Part shown: piece by piece, positions 22,889-32,010 of the stretch
Numbering within the stretch: the first letter of the stretch is position 1
Layout of the letters: every line of letters begins with the position of its first letter
Origin: a virus
Reading direction: 5' to 3' (one strand)
Virus record (IMG/VR): IMGVR_UViG_3300021437_000044
Location: 1 to 40,607 of that record
Length of the DNA: 40,607 bases
Translations under genes and position numbers: made by a program
The notes under the pieces: model-generated
The model's database searches: none
The model's input: only the letters and a program-made list of their open reading frames with translations
Told to the model about the DNA's origin: nothing

Positions 22889-24154
22889 TTAAATTTGTTT
22901 AATGCGGTTTGCGGCGGGGAAACGCTCAGTCATGCCCTTGGCACTATCCTGCGCGATTTTAATGCTTGCCGATTGCGTAGGCTTGGTAGAGGCGACTTTG
23001 AACAATGCGCGAAGTGCCACAACATCATCAACGCCTTCGTGGTCAACAGTCATGTGGTCAAGAGCGAACTTGTACACATCAGCAGCCTGTTCGATTTCAA
23101 CATCACCAACAATGCCGCGAACGTCACGCCGTGCTTTTTCAGCATCACGCAACTCTTTACGCAGCGAATCCATCGCATGTTTCATCTCTTCTTCCTTGCC
23201 CCCCTTGTCGTCTTTCTCAGGGAATTCGTCGGTAGCAGCGGGGGCAATCAACGCAACCAACTTTTGCACTGTTTCAGCGTCCAACTTATCGCCACACAAT
23301 GCTGCAACCTGCGCGGCAACATCATCATCTTCCGCCACTTTAGGTTGTTCTGGCTCAACCGCTTCAGGGCTTTCACCCGCGCCTGCAATTGCCTCGATAA
23401 TATCGCCCAACGTGCCAGCGTCGATATTGCCATCAAGAGCCAGCACTGCTTTGATTAGAGCGTCCTTATTCAGCGTCTTAATCTCAGCGTCCTTAACCAA
23501 TGGTGGCAATGAATCTTGAGCCAAAATTGGGAAGGCTGCCGAAATAGACACTGACAATGCTTTACCTAGCTTTGTCATTTTCATGTCGGTGATTCCTTGT
23601 TTAATAAATGGGTTACGGTCGGCGACAATTACATCACTTCCAGCCCTGCCGACCTCCACTAGGGCAAGATGGTTTCCTTGAATCTCGGTCATTACACCGT
23701 CATACTTTTGACCTTCATACTCCCCCGAATTCATAACCGCAACGTAACGATATGCGCAGGACAATTCGCGCACGGTGTCGGTTTCAATCGCTGCGATGTA
23801 TTCAGCATCCCAAAAGGACACTGTGGCAACTAGGTACGGGGAGTTGAACTCTACGTCTGTACCAATCGAGCCGATGGTTAAATCTTTGCGCGGTTTCTCA
23901 GAACTGATTGGTTCGTGTTCGGATAAGATGGGGAGGTTTGCGAAAGTGGGCGCGGCTTTCTCAAGCTCTTTAGGGTCGCGCAGTAACTTGTAAATCCCAT
24001 CAGGATTTAACCCTAACGCTTTGTAATTGGGTATCTCGCGCCCGTAGTATTTGTTGACCGTTGCCTTTGATATATTGCAATTTTCAACGTGCATCATCCC
24101 GTTCGCATCAATGCGACGGTTTGACTTGTCAAAAGCAAAAAGGTTATCTGTCAT
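22889..24154 (-). CDS. Prohead protease fused to scaffold (DUF2213), 421 aa
   Basis: The start is placed at ATG 24154 (AGGAAA about 10 bases upstream); a TTG at 24178 is also in frame. Residues 1-190 are DUF2213, with YYGREIPNYKALGL, LPILSEHEP and a late GNHLALVEVGRAG, where the conserved His and Ser-type residues of this protease class lie. The rest is acidic and helical (Asp/Glu/Lys-rich around residues 280-350), as expected for a scaffold removed during capsid maturation. It follows the MuF-like gene and precedes cement and capsid. Confidence 0.85.
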   Translation of the reverse strand: MTDNLFAFDKSNRRIDANGMMHVENCNISKATVNKYYGREIPNYKALGLNPDGIYKLLRDPKELEKAAPTFANLPILSEHEPISSEKPRKDLTIGSIGTDVEFNSPYLVATVSFWDAEYIAAIETDTVRELSCAYRYVAVMNSGEYEGQKYDGVMTEIQGNHLALVEVGRAGSDVIVADRNPFIKQGITDMKMTKLGKALSVSISAAFPILAQDSLPPLVKDAEIKTLNKDALIKAVLALDGNIDAGTLGDIIEAIAGAGESPEAVEPEQPKVAEDDDVAAQVAALCGDKLDAETVQKLVALIAPAATDEFPEKDDKGGKEEEMKHAMDSLRKELRDAEKARRDVRGIVGDVEIEQAADVYKFALDHMTVDHEGVDDVVALRALFKVASTKPTQSASIKIAQDSAKGMTERFPAANRIKQI

Positions 24155-24199
24155 TTCTGCATTGTTTCCTATTTTCAAGAATGGTGCAACATATTTTCT

Positions 24200-24964
24200 T
24201 TAATTTGGCAAAATAAACCGATAAGTGCATCTGCAATTGATTTTTTCAGACGGCAAAATGTATTCGCCGCTGATTAAACAGCCTTTTGAGATTTCAAACT
24301 CTTTGCCATTAGCCGCTTGATGGTCTGGGCGTGGTGTCGCGCCTGCGTGGGAGTGCATCCACACGGCATGGGTAAAACCAAGCTCTTTGGCGCGTGCCTG
24401 CTGAACGACTGCACCAGCCTTGTTGCATTGGTCGCGAGCAATGAATCCAGCGCGCTTAACCGTTGCACCTGTGCGTCGGCGTAGCTCAGTAGATAATGTG
24501 TGCAGGTCGCGCCCAGCCGAATAAGAGCGCATGACAATGCCTTCAATATCGTCAAAGTATTTACTTGGGATAGATTTAATCAGGCTTACATTGCCTGCGA
24601 TGCTAGATGCTAGAGCGTCCTGCATTGGGCGCGTCATGGTAAATTTAACAGCCATTCCAGCGTCACGCATTGCAGACATAAACGCATCATCGGACGCTTT
24701 AAATACTCGCCCCATGTACATCTTGGCGATGTTCTCTGCCATCTTGTTGAAGCGTTTATTCCAACGCTTTGATAGCGTCTTTATCTGGTCTTGCATCTCC
24801 CGCGATGGTAGCGCGTCCTGTGCCATTGCGGGCGGGTTAGCCTTATATTCGGCGGCTATCCAATACTCCACGCTATTCAGCATCTCAGCTATCAATGCAC
24901 GCAGACGCTTGGCATAAGCGGCCTCGATACCTCGGTTAGCGTGCATTGCGCGGAGTGTTTTCAT
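24200..24964 (-). CDS. MuF-like minor head protein, 254 aa
   Basis: The C-terminal half carries the MuF / SPP1 gp7 signature: IARDQCNKAGAVVQQARAKELGFTHAVW, then PRPDHQAANGKEFEI and GEYILPSEKINCRC. The N-terminal half is helical with HANRGIEAAYAKRL. Such proteins are packed inside the head near the portal and help its assembly. The start overlaps the portal stop (ATGA). Confidence 0.85.
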   Translation of the reverse strand: MKTLRAMHANRGIEAAYAKRLRALIAEMLNSVEYWIAAEYKANPPAMAQDALPSREMQDQIKTLSKRWNKRFNKMAENIAKMYMGRVFKASDDAFMSAMRDAGMAVKFTMTRPMQDALASSIAGNVSLIKSIPSKYFDDIEGIVMRSYSAGRDLHTLSTELRRRTGATVKRAGFIARDQCNKAGAVVQQARAKELGFTHAVWMHSHAGATPRPDHQAANGKEFEISKGCLISGEYILPSEKINCRCTYRFILPN

Positions 24965-27900
24965 TCTATGCCGTTCATGTAATCCAGGCCTTCGTTCTCT
25001 TCGTCAAGTGCCATATCAACCGCCAAACCATGCTCGCGCATTTTTTGCTTGATTGTTTCGGTTTTCATCATTGAACGAACGCCCTTTACACCAGCCGCTT
25101 TAGCTTGAGCCAATAACTCATTGTAACGAGATTTACCAGCCTCGAAAGCTTCCGCCCTGCGCGATTCTGTCTCGTGCGTACTGTAGCCACGCTTTTGAGC
25201 GAACCATGAAGGCATAGATACTACTACCCCCTCGTGCGCGCCAACTTGGGATTTGGGCAACCAATGCACCTTGTCATTGTCGAATTGTTCACCCTTAGCG
25301 GCACGATGCCGCCCATAATATCCGCTTGGTTGTGGGTTGTAATTCGGATTTGTAACGCCATAAGCCTTTTCTGTTTCAATCTCAATCGGAAGGTGTTCCG
25401 CTACACGTTCGTGTCCTTGCGGCATGACGTACTCACCAATTGATTGTGGTGCGACGTATTTATGGGCTTTAGGCTCTGGCTTAGGCTCTTCTGGTTTGGG
25501 TTGCTCAATTACTGGCTGAGGTTGCGGATTTTCAACCTGCATTAACCTTGCCACGGCTTCAGCACTCTTTGCAGAATTCTGATTAGCATCAAGCAATAGG
25601 TCTTTCTTGGCTTGAATTGCATCAACGCCAGTTTCTTTGGCATGATGCTCTATCGCATGTTGTGGCAATGCGTTCACTGCAGCTTGAGCGGCTTTCTGCG
25701 CAGCACGATGCTCAGCGGAGTATTCGCGCTTGACGGGCTGGGATGATTGCTTTTTCTGCATTTCAGCATCAATTATTTTTGATACTTCCTCATTCGCCGC
25801 AATTGCACTATTAACATCGCCAGCAGTATATTTAGTTACGCCAGACTCTTTAATCTTGGCTACAATAGATTTCGCAAAGTCATCGCCATGCTCTTTTGCG
25901 ATTTCATTCAATCGCTTTTGGTTAGCTTGGCTTGATTCAAAAATAGCATTTTGAGTGCGCAGATGTTCCTCATGCCTTGCTTTTTGCTCGGTTTCAATTC
26001 GAGATTTTTCGGAATTTTTTACAGCGGCTTTTTCTGTTACACCTTGAACTTCGCCGTGCGTTTCGGCACCTATCCGCTTTGCAATATCAGGGTGCATCCC
26101 GATTACTTTGCCATTTTTGATAGTTAGATGCTTTGCGTCCACATATTCGCCGCTTGGTAAGCCTTCTACGGAATAATCGCCGAACGATGTTTTAGTCGCA
26201 TTAAGTGGCGTTTTAATGCTGATATTGCCCTGCTTAAGCTTGGGCGTTTTTTTACCTTGCGATGGTTGCGCGATTTGCTCTTTAGGCGTTTCGTCGCTTA
26301 GCGATGATTTATCATGGAGTGGGGAATTGCCATTTTCAACCGCCCCAAACCTAATATCCTCATATTCTGCAGCATTAGAGTCTTTTTCTGGAATGCCAAG
26401 AGTGCGCATAACCTCTTTGGCTACTTTCCGTTGCGTTTCGTCGCCGTGATTAGCAAGTCGGCGCAATGTCTTTTGATACCGCTCTTGTGAATTGGGGTTT
26501 TTGTGATATGACGTTACAGTGTCTTTCATCAGCCCGAAGTCATCATCACTAAAGCCTTCTGGTTTTTTCAGGCTTTCACCAGACTCCAATGCTCTATTAG
26601 CTTCTGACAACAGAGAATCATGCTCTTTTTTCGCTGACTCCTCCTTATTCCGCTCCGCAGTCTCCGCATTAGTCTCGCCACTGGTAAATTGCTTTGTGCC
26701 GTGAGCGTCTTTGATATTCTTCCCGTTAAACTTCCCGCCCATCCCCGCTTTAACTTCGCCATTCTCACCAATAAGCGCGGGTTGCCCCTTCGCGTCTTTG
26801 CCATTAGGATGTACTGTAATCCATCTATCAGCGTCTTGAGCAAGGTCATCATCTTCATCGCCCTGTTGACCGACTTCGATGTTTAAGTCCAGCCCGTTGT
26901 AGCCGCTGTGTTTATCACGTGCTAGGCGTTCGCGCTCTTCCTGTGGGTCGAGTACGCCTCGGTCAATCATCGCGCCTGCCACTTGGCTATCAATCATGCG
27001 GATGTCGGCACGCTCTTTTTCACTCATCTCTTCAATTGGCGCGAACTCCCAACGAATATCAGGATTGATTTCACCAAACTCAGACAACTGAATTATTTTG
27101 ATGCAAGTGTCCAGAATGTCACGGTAATGCGCTTGTTGTTGCGCCGCTACCCAGTCATACCATGCTTTGAATTCACCATCACTGGATGCGTTTAATCCGC
27201 TTGGTGATATGCCTGTCAGCTTGATAGCGGGGATATGTGACACGCTGCACATCTGCTCTTGTGCCTGAGCTTGCAATTCGTGCAGTCCACCCAATGGCGT
27301 GTTGGTCTGTACTATCTCTTCCATATTCTTGTCGAGAATCATTAAGCCACGGTTTGAGCGCGTCTTAGTGAACAAGTCAGCCCGTGCCATGATAGACGCA
27401 CCATCGCCACCGCTAAGGACGCTTGCCATATCGGTGCGTAGTGCGGTGATGCTGAAATTGTTTATCAGGTCGGCGACACTTTGACGTGTGCGCAACCAGT
27501 TTTCAACGTATGGTTCAGCCAACTGTGTAAGGCTCAATCCACCAAAATTAAACGCAGGCTTGAGCATGTCTGGCACTGGGCGGGTGATTAACGTCATCAA
27601 TCGGCTGGCGTGAATCTCCTCGCCGAGCATAAACCACGAATTAGGCTTGTAAAAGTCGGGTGCATCAGGCTGTGTGGAGTTGTAAGCCTGTGGAGTTGTC
27701 CACATCGGCTCAATCACAGCGAAACCAGTGAGCGACTTTCGTTTGATTGTCACTGGCGACAACACCAGCGGCGTTTTACGGTCTTGGTCACGCAAGTTTG
27801 CGATAATCTGTGCGCGACCGAATAGCGCATCCAGCATGGATAGTTGCTTGATATGCCCACGCAGCTTGAATTTTTCGCACGCCTTTTCTAGTTCGTTAAT

Positions 27901-28251
27901 GCGCTTTTCTATTCCCTCATCGTCGCCGTTGTCCGAAGTAAATCGAATCCATTTGCGCGTAATTTCGGTGGAGATTGCTTCGGCGAAGGCGCGATATTCC
28001 GAGCGGGTAGATAAGGCGGCCAAGGCAGGATAACCACTGAAGCCATAGCCTCCCTGATTAGCCATCAGGTTAGCGTATGCGTATGACACGTTATCCATTG
28101 CGATTGCAGGATTCGCACCGTCAGGCACTACGTTGGCAGGTAGCACGGGCGGCGCATAAGCTGGCTTGCTGATTGTTTCAGTGCTGTAATTGGGCGTATT
28201 GGCGTAAGCAATCGCGCTGGATGATATTTTCATAGGCTCTTTTGCTGGCAT
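24961..28251 (-). CDS. Portal protein (DUF1073) with a 620-residue C-terminal extension, 1096 aa
   Basis: Residues 60-450 are a DUF1073-type portal (WIRFTSDNGDD, GRAQIIANLRD, SHIPAIKLTGISPSGLNASSDGEFKAWYDWV), the ring through which DNA enters and leaves. After the portal comes WITVHPNG (477-484) and GGKFNGKNI (505-513), a module often seen in large phage head proteins (from memory), then about 380 charged, coiled-coil-like residues, a Pro/Glu/Lys linker (about 906-928) and a final 168-residue region with WLPKSQV and VSMPSWFAQKRGYS. Usual DUF1073 portals are about 400-500 aa, so the extension is large and its job unknown. It might be an internal or ejected protein. Confidence 0.85.
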   Translation of the reverse strand: MPAKEPMKISSSAIAYANTPNYSTETISKPAYAPPVLPANVVPDGANPAIAMDNVSYAYANLMANQGGYGFSGYPALAALSTRSEYRAFAEAISTEITRKWIRFTSDNGDDEGIEKRINELEKACEKFKLRGHIKQLSMLDALFGRAQIIANLRDQDRKTPLVLSPVTIKRKSLTGFAVIEPMWTTPQAYNSTQPDAPDFYKPNSWFMLGEEIHASRLMTLITRPVPDMLKPAFNFGGLSLTQLAEPYVENWLRTRQSVADLINNFSITALRTDMASVLSGGDGASIMARADLFTKTRSNRGLMILDKNMEEIVQTNTPLGGLHELQAQAQEQMCSVSHIPAIKLTGISPSGLNASSDGEFKAWYDWVAAQQQAHYRDILDTCIKIIQLSEFGEINPDIRWEFAPIEEMSEKERADIRMIDSQVAGAMIDRGVLDPQEERERLARDKHSGYNGLDLNIEVGQQGDEDDDLAQDADRWITVHPNGKDAKGQPALIGENGEVKAGMGGKFNGKNIKDAHGTKQFTSGETNAETAERNKEESAKKEHDSLLSEANRALESGESLKKPEGFSDDDFGLMKDTVTSYHKNPNSQERYQKTLRRLANHGDETQRKVAKEVMRTLGIPEKDSNAAEYEDIRFGAVENGNSPLHDKSSLSDETPKEQIAQPSQGKKTPKLKQGNISIKTPLNATKTSFGDYSVEGLPSGEYVDAKHLTIKNGKVIGMHPDIAKRIGAETHGEVQGVTEKAAVKNSEKSRIETEQKARHEEHLRTQNAIFESSQANQKRLNEIAKEHGDDFAKSIVAKIKESGVTKYTAGDVNSAIAANEEVSKIIDAEMQKKQSSQPVKREYSAEHRAAQKAAQAAVNALPQHAIEHHAKETGVDAIQAKKDLLLDANQNSAKSAEAVARLMQVENPQPQPVIEQPKPEEPKPEPKAHKYVAPQSIGEYVMPQGHERVAEHLPIEIETEKAYGVTNPNYNPQPSGYYGRHRAAKGEQFDNDKVHWLPKSQVGAHEGVVVSMPSWFAQKRGYSTHETESRRAEAFEAGKSRYNELLAQAKAAGVKGVRSMMKTETIKQKMREHGLAVDMALDEENEGLDYMNGIE

Positions 28252-28280
28252 ATTGCTTACTCCGTGAATGATTTTCTTGA

Positions 28281-29672
28281 TTATACCCTACCTGCTAGAT
28301 TTAACGCATCTGCGCTGATTATCATCGCTTTTGTGGCAGGCGCAAAGCATATTACAAACGCATCTGCAAGGTTTGGGCTGGGTACATCGCGGCGCGCTAA
28401 GTCCTTTTTGCTTTCAACTTTCACTTTCCCGTTCGCGTCAAAATCTCGCTTGGGGGTGGATAGTTCCGCCTTGAGTTTTGCAAGCATAGGCATATCGCTT
28501 GAGATACTGATTAACTCATCCTGCGCGTATTTTGTGCCGTTGTTGATAGCGTCATAAGTGTTACGGAAGCGGTCGGCGATTAACCACCACGACTGCGATT
28601 TCAGGTTGCTGAAATGGTCACGATTAGTAATGCGCTGCCCGATTGATTGCAGATAATACGCATCAGGCTGGAATACAGAATCACCCGCATTAAATTTTGA
28701 GTATTTGAGCCGCAAGCCACGCGCTTGGTTTAGTTCGTCAAACTTGCTACCGCATCCAGCTCCTACGCCGATACAGTCATAACGGATAGATGCGCTGCGC
28801 TCTAAGGCATTGTTATAGGTGCGTGAGCAGGATTGCATCAGCTTATCCTCGCCACCTTTCCACTCATCGCACCACAACGCCACAGAGCCATGCGTGTACA
28901 CATTAGCGCATTTGTCCGCACCATCATCTGCCACGTCAAAGCCTATACGCTTCTCGCCCTCTGGTGCGAATCCTAGCTTGATATGCGCGTCAACAGCGGC
29001 TTCAATCCATGACATTTTGATTACCGAGCCTTCGGTATCAACTTTAGGCACTCCAAGATAGATATTCTCGAAGCCTTCGGGGTCGCGTTTTTTTTCGTCC
29101 TCGATTAAGTCGAGCGCAGTTTGCGAAAGGAACGGATTGTCAACATAGTTAATCAGCTTAACAACGGTCTTGTCGGGCGGATTAGCGACAAAGTTTTGAT
29201 ATACAAAGTCATTGGCATAGCGCGGGTTAAAAATCAACCAGTGCTGGCTTCCATCACCGCGCAGGGTCGGGTTAATTATCTCCCATTGTGCAGCCGTCAT
29301 AAGGTGGCACTCTTCATGCCATCCAATATCTATGCTCTCTGTAGATTTAATCTCGTCTATGTTGCGAGCGATGCCGTAAAAGACAAACTCAGAACCCGTA
29401 GTACGGTGGATGACCGACGATTCGGTAAATTTGAATTGCGCCGCCATGCCGAAGCGTTCGGCTTGGATTTTGAGCAAGGTGTACACAGATTCGGCAATCT
29501 TATTTTGAAATTGCCTTGTACACAAGAAGCGTACTTTGTAATTACTAGCTAGGAAAATAGCAAAGCCCGCCGCATCCCATGACTTGCTGGACATGCGCCC
29601 ACCGTACAGCACACGGTTACGCGCTGGTGTTGTCCAGAAATCACGAAGCGCAGGGTTAAGCGTTGCCGCCAT
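28281..29672 (-). CDS. terL: Terminase large subunit
   Basis: This 463-aa DNA packaging motor has a Walker-A-like GGRMSSKS (24-31), Walker B IDIGWHEE (about 114-121) with the catalytic Glu, the coupling and nuclease region with GFDVADDGADK (Asp246 first metal ligand) and a late NLADAF. The pattern fits the PBSX/Terminase_3 type. It hydrolyses ATP to pump DNA and cuts it. It overlaps the small subunit gene and is followed by the portal gene, which is the normal order. Confidence 0.93.
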   Translation of the reverse strand: MAATLNPALRDFWTTPARNRVLYGGRMSSKSWDAAGFAIFLASNYKVRFLCTRQFQNKIAESVYTLLKIQAERFGMAAQFKFTESSVIHRTTGSEFVFYGIARNIDEIKSTESIDIGWHEECHLMTAAQWEIINPTLRGDGSQHWLIFNPRYANDFVYQNFVANPPDKTVVKLINYVDNPFLSQTALDLIEDEKKRDPEGFENIYLGVPKVDTEGSVIKMSWIEAAVDAHIKLGFAPEGEKRIGFDVADDGADKCANVYTHGSVALWCDEWKGGEDKLMQSCSRTYNNALERSASIRYDCIGVGAGCGSKFDELNQARGLRLKYSKFNAGDSVFQPDAYYLQSIGQRITNRDHFSNLKSQSWWLIADRFRNTYDAINNGTKYAQDELISISSDMPMLAKLKAELSTPKRDFDANGKVKVESKKDLARRDVPSPNLADAFVICFAPATKAMIISADALNLAGRV

Positions 29673-30123
29673 AGAACGAGCTTAGACTACGTGGCGCGGA
29701 TTCGTTGTTAATCTGGATTGCAGTATCAGGCGTTTTGCCAAGCACAACGTCTTTGGCTTTGGAGATTGTGTCGGCTCTAGCGCGGTAATCGTTTTGGTTC
29801 GCACATTCCGCACTCATTGCTTCCTGAACGTTTTTTAAGGCTTGGCAATTAAGCCATTCTGCGCGCTTGACTGCTGCGCTCACAACGTCCTCTACTGCGC
29901 TCACGATGCGCTCATCATGCGCATGTAAGGCTTGCTGGTATTGTATTCCCGCGCTCACAATGCTGCTCACGTCACGCTCCACGCCCTTGGTGAGCTTGGC
30001 TACCATGCCATTGCTAACACCATGCTTATCTGCAATCTCGCGCTGGCTTAATTGCCCTATGCGCCAATCAACAATAATTGCATCAGCGATGGATTTATCT
30101 AGTGCCTTGGCTGCCACAGTCAC
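29656..30123 (-). CDS. terS: Terminase small subunit, 155 aa
   Basis: The start is GTG 30123 (or GTG 30117, with GAGGG upstream). Residues 15-45 form a helix-turn-helix (DWRIGQLSQREIADKHGVSNGMVAKL), and the rest is helical, as in phage small terminases that recognise pac or cos DNA. It lies directly before terL, overlapping by 17 bases. Confidence 0.82.
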   Translation of the reverse strand: MTVAAKALDKSIADAIIVDWRIGQLSQREIADKHGVSNGMVAKLTKGVERDVSSIVSAGIQYQQALHAHDERIVSAVEDVVSAAVKRAEWLNCQALKNVQEAMSAECANQNDYRARADTISKAKDVVLGKTPDTAIQINNESAPRSLSSFYGGNA

Positions 30124-30352
30124 CCTCTACCATCTCAATCAACTTGTCCAAGTAATGTTGCGCCTTGCGTAAATCCTCAACGCCTCCCTTGCCACTTAGG
30201 CACATATCCTGCGCACGAGCCACATACTTGATTACGTTGCCGCGCAGGAAGCCGAGGAATTGCTCATCTGTCATCCACGACCGCATCGCATCCCACGGCT
30301 GGACAGATAGGTTAATGTAATGGTCGCCGCCGACTTGATGCTTATCGCTCAT
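30095..30352 (-). CDS. DUF3310 protein (SaV-like), 85 aa
   Basis: This small protein shows the DUF3310 signature: VGGDHYINL, then QPWD, then FLRGNVIKYVARA and GGVEDLRKAQHYLDKLIE. The family is frequent in phage nucleotide-metabolism neighbourhoods, but its role is unknown. The start overlaps the MazG-like stop codon (ATGA). Confidence 0.85.
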   Translation of the reverse strand: MSDKHQVGGDHYINLSVQPWDAMRSWMTDEQFLGFLRGNVIKYVARAQDMCLSGKGGVEDLRKAQHYLDKLIEMVEGDCGSQGTR

Positions 30353-30648
30353 ACATCAATATCCAGCTCTTTGATAAAGACCCCATTCACCATGCGCCCT
30401 TTGCGGTCTTTGATTTCGTTGTATGCCGCCTCGATGCACTCTTCAATATCTACGCCACGCTGCGCTGCGATGATTGTCAACACAACAATCATATCGCCGA
30501 TTCCATCAACCACGCCATCCTGATTGTTTCGAGCGAGAGCAGCTCCTAGTTCACCCATCTCCTCGACCAGCTTGAGCATTTGACGCTCTGGTGTACTGCC
30601 GTCAATTAAATTTCGATCACCCGCCCACATTCTGATTTTGTTAATCAT
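30349..30648 (-). CDS. MazG-like nucleotide pyrophosphohydrolase, 99 aa
   Basis: This 99-aa protein carries the MazG-type metal motif E-E-x-x-E (Glu29, Glu30, Glu33 in KLVEEMGELGAAL) and a later D-x-x-x-D (Asp48, Asp52 in VDGIGDMIVVL). These enzymes hydrolyse NTPs or dNTPs to NMPs and pyrophosphate. In phages they may tune nucleotide or alarmone pools. It is coupled to DUF3310 by an ATGA overlap. Confidence 0.85.
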   Translation of the reverse strand: MINKIRMWAGDRNLIDGSTPERQMLKLVEEMGELGAALARNNQDGVVDGIGDMIVVLTIIAAQRGVDIEECIEAAYNEIKDRKGRMVNGVFIKELDIDV

Positions 30649-30862
30649 CTTTTACCCCGTATTTTCTTTCAAGTTTAATCTGTAGCAATTCCCAATCGCT
30701 TTGGCGCATACGATTTTTTCCAAGCTCGTACAGGCTGATAGTGCATACACTGTGATATATCAACGCTCCTGCCTCGGTCTGTGATACGCCGTACTTTGCG
30801 CGCAAGCATCGTATCTGCTCTGGCGTTGGGTTGCCGCCGAAATGTTTTCGTTTTTTATCCAT
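30641..30862 (-). CDS. Helix-turn-helix protein, 73 aa (Cro/C1-like)
   Basis: ATG 30862 is preferred over GTG 30877, since MDKKRK is a natural start; no ribosome binding site is obvious. The helices TPEQIRCLRAKYGVSQTEAGALIYHSVCTISLYELGKNRM fit an XRE-type DNA-binding domain, and the end matches a phage group with a W-E-L-x-x-I-K tail. It is the first gene of the late operon and is divergent from the 30988 operon, with the promoter region between them, so it may regulate either. Confidence 0.75.
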   Translation of the reverse strand: MDKKRKHFGGNPTPEQIRCLRAKYGVSQTEAGALIYHSVCTISLYELGKNRMRQSDWELLQIKLERKYGVKDD

Positions 30863-30920
30863 GCGGCATAATAGCACATTACAGCAATTAAAAAATATAT
30901 TTTTTATTTTAAAAAAGGGC

Positions 30921-30948
30921 TTGCATTTAGTTTAATAAGCTATATAAT
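30921..30948 (+). promoter_or_regulatory. Sigma70-like promoter for the small plus-strand operon
   Basis: TTGCAT at 30921-30926 and TATAAT at 30943-30948 with a 16-base spacer. The start site would be about 30955, with a 33-base leader before the gene at 30988. An AT-rich stretch lies upstream (30884-30915). Confidence 0.75.
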
Positions 30949-30987
30949 GACAGTTATCGAAGCACAACAACAACGAAGGAGAGCGAA

Positions 30988-31200
30988 ATGGAAAATTTTA
31001 CCAAAGAACAAAAGGCAACAATCCGTGCAATTGTGTTAGCTCACTATTCCGAGCGAGGTGGTCGTAATGTGCGGATTATGAGTAATGGCGGGGTATCGGT
31101 CACCGTTGATAAGGAGTATGGCTCAATTCGCTACTACCGCAATCCGAAGGCTATATTTGCTGGATATGCCACAGACATATTGCGTACAGGACATTGCTAA
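30988..31200 (+). CDS. Hypothetical small protein, 70 aa
   Basis: First gene after the promoter at 30921-30948, with the ribosome binding site GAAGGAGAGCGAA before the ATG. The product is basic and mixed alpha/beta, with GGRNVRIMSNGGVSVTVD in the centre. No family is recognised. The leader is nearly repeated at the next two genes. Confidence 0.65.
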   Translation: MENFTKEQKATIRAIVLAHYSERGGRNVRIMSNGGVSVTVDKEYGSIRYYRNPKAIFAGYATDILRTGHC

Positions 31201-31219
31201 ACAAACGAAGGAGAATGAA

Positions 31220-31474
31220 ATGGAAATCTCAATCAAACAATTCGCGGAACAATTCAAATTAGTTGTTGATGAATTTGATGTTAAGAACGTGGCAGAAGCC
31301 GCTGCGCGTCGCATTAAATATATCAACCTTCGCGCTTCTCGCTTGAGCGTAAAGCAAGCAAAACGAGGGATGATGGATGCTCTGCCAACAGAGGGAGATA
31401 TGATTGCTGCACGATGCGCGCTTGAGTGTGGATTGTCTTTTCGGCAAGCCATAAATTTTGTGGTGTATGGCTAA
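31220..31474 (+). CDS. Hypothetical small protein, 84 aa
   Basis: I chose ATG 31220 because GAAGGAGAATGAA lies before it; the frame is open further upstream in overlap with the previous gene. The product is helical, with VAEAAARRIKYINLRASRLSVKQAKRGMMDALPTEGDMIAAR, which resembles a DNA-binding or regulatory helix bundle but no known family. It is a member of the six-gene operon. Confidence 0.6.
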   Translation: MEISIKQFAEQFKLVVDEFDVKNVAEAAARRIKYINLRASRLSVKQAKRGMMDALPTEGDMIAARCALECGLSFRQAINFVVYG

Positions 31475-31492
31475 ACAACAAAGGAGAGCGAA

Positions 31493-31696
31493 ATGGGAAT
31501 AACCATGATTGTCTGGAACGGATGCGACAGCTACATCGAAAGTGGCGAAAGTGTTTTTACGGAACGAGAAGAGTTCGCGCCATTTGAGGTAGTTGAAATC
31601 CCCTTGTCTGCAATCAAAATTGGCGAGGATGGGGATTATGAAATGGATGGGATTTTCGGAACTGAATCAGGAAAATTTTACAGGGTGGCGAAATGA
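31493..31696 (+). CDS. Hypothetical small acidic protein, 67 aa
   Basis: The ribosome binding site AAAGGAGAGCGAA precedes the ATG. The product is acidic and beta-rich, with FEVVEIPLSAIKIGEDGDYEMDG. No family is recognised. Its stop overlaps the start of the next gene (ATGA). Confidence 0.6.
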   Translation: MGITMIVWNGCDSYIESGESVFTEREEFAPFEVVEIPLSAIKIGEDGDYEMDGIFGTESGKFYRVAK

Positions 31697-32010
31697 GCGC
31701 GAACGACTACTACCTGAATGCACATCTAGCCGCTGAAGAGTTAAACGACATCGCTTGTGCGCAGGTTGAAGAATCTGCAAAACAGCGGTTAGCGGATATG
31801 AAGCCACGTGTGCTTGCAGAATTCGCCCATGATTACGGGCTGGAATTTACAGGCTCTGAAATGGATAGGATGCTGAGTAACCTGAAAGATGCTTGCCATG
31901 GTAAGCAATATGCAATCGACGCGATTTTGACCTGTGTGAGCGAGTTTGAAAAGCGTTGTTTAACCGAATGCGAGAGTATCGAACGCGATTTATTTGACAG
32001 GAGGCTATGA
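31693..32010 (+). CDS. Hypothetical acidic protein, 105 aa
   Basis: Starts by an ATGA overlap with the preceding gene, so translation is probably coupled. The product is helical and acidic, with four Cys spread through the chain. No domain is recognised. It ends in an overlap with the next small ORF. Confidence 0.6.
   Translation: MSANDYYLNAHLAAEELNDIACAQVEESAKQRLADMKPRVLAEFAHDYGLEFTGSEMDRMLSNLKDACHGKQYAIDAILTCVSEFEKRCLTECESIERDLFDRRL

Noticed and set aside
22895-23519. Long plus-strand ORFs across the prohead protease gene
   Set aside because: They lie antisense to a clear DUF2213 gene, have no ribosome binding sites, and read as low-complexity Ser/Ala or Cys/His-rich shadow sequence.
24961-26800. 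Anti-CBASS (Acb1-like) phosphoesterase in the portal extension
   Set aside because: The DUF1073 family name mentions Acb1, and there are isolated HLT and HET triplets, but they are far apart in unrelated context and do not form the paired motif of a 2H phosphoesterase fold.
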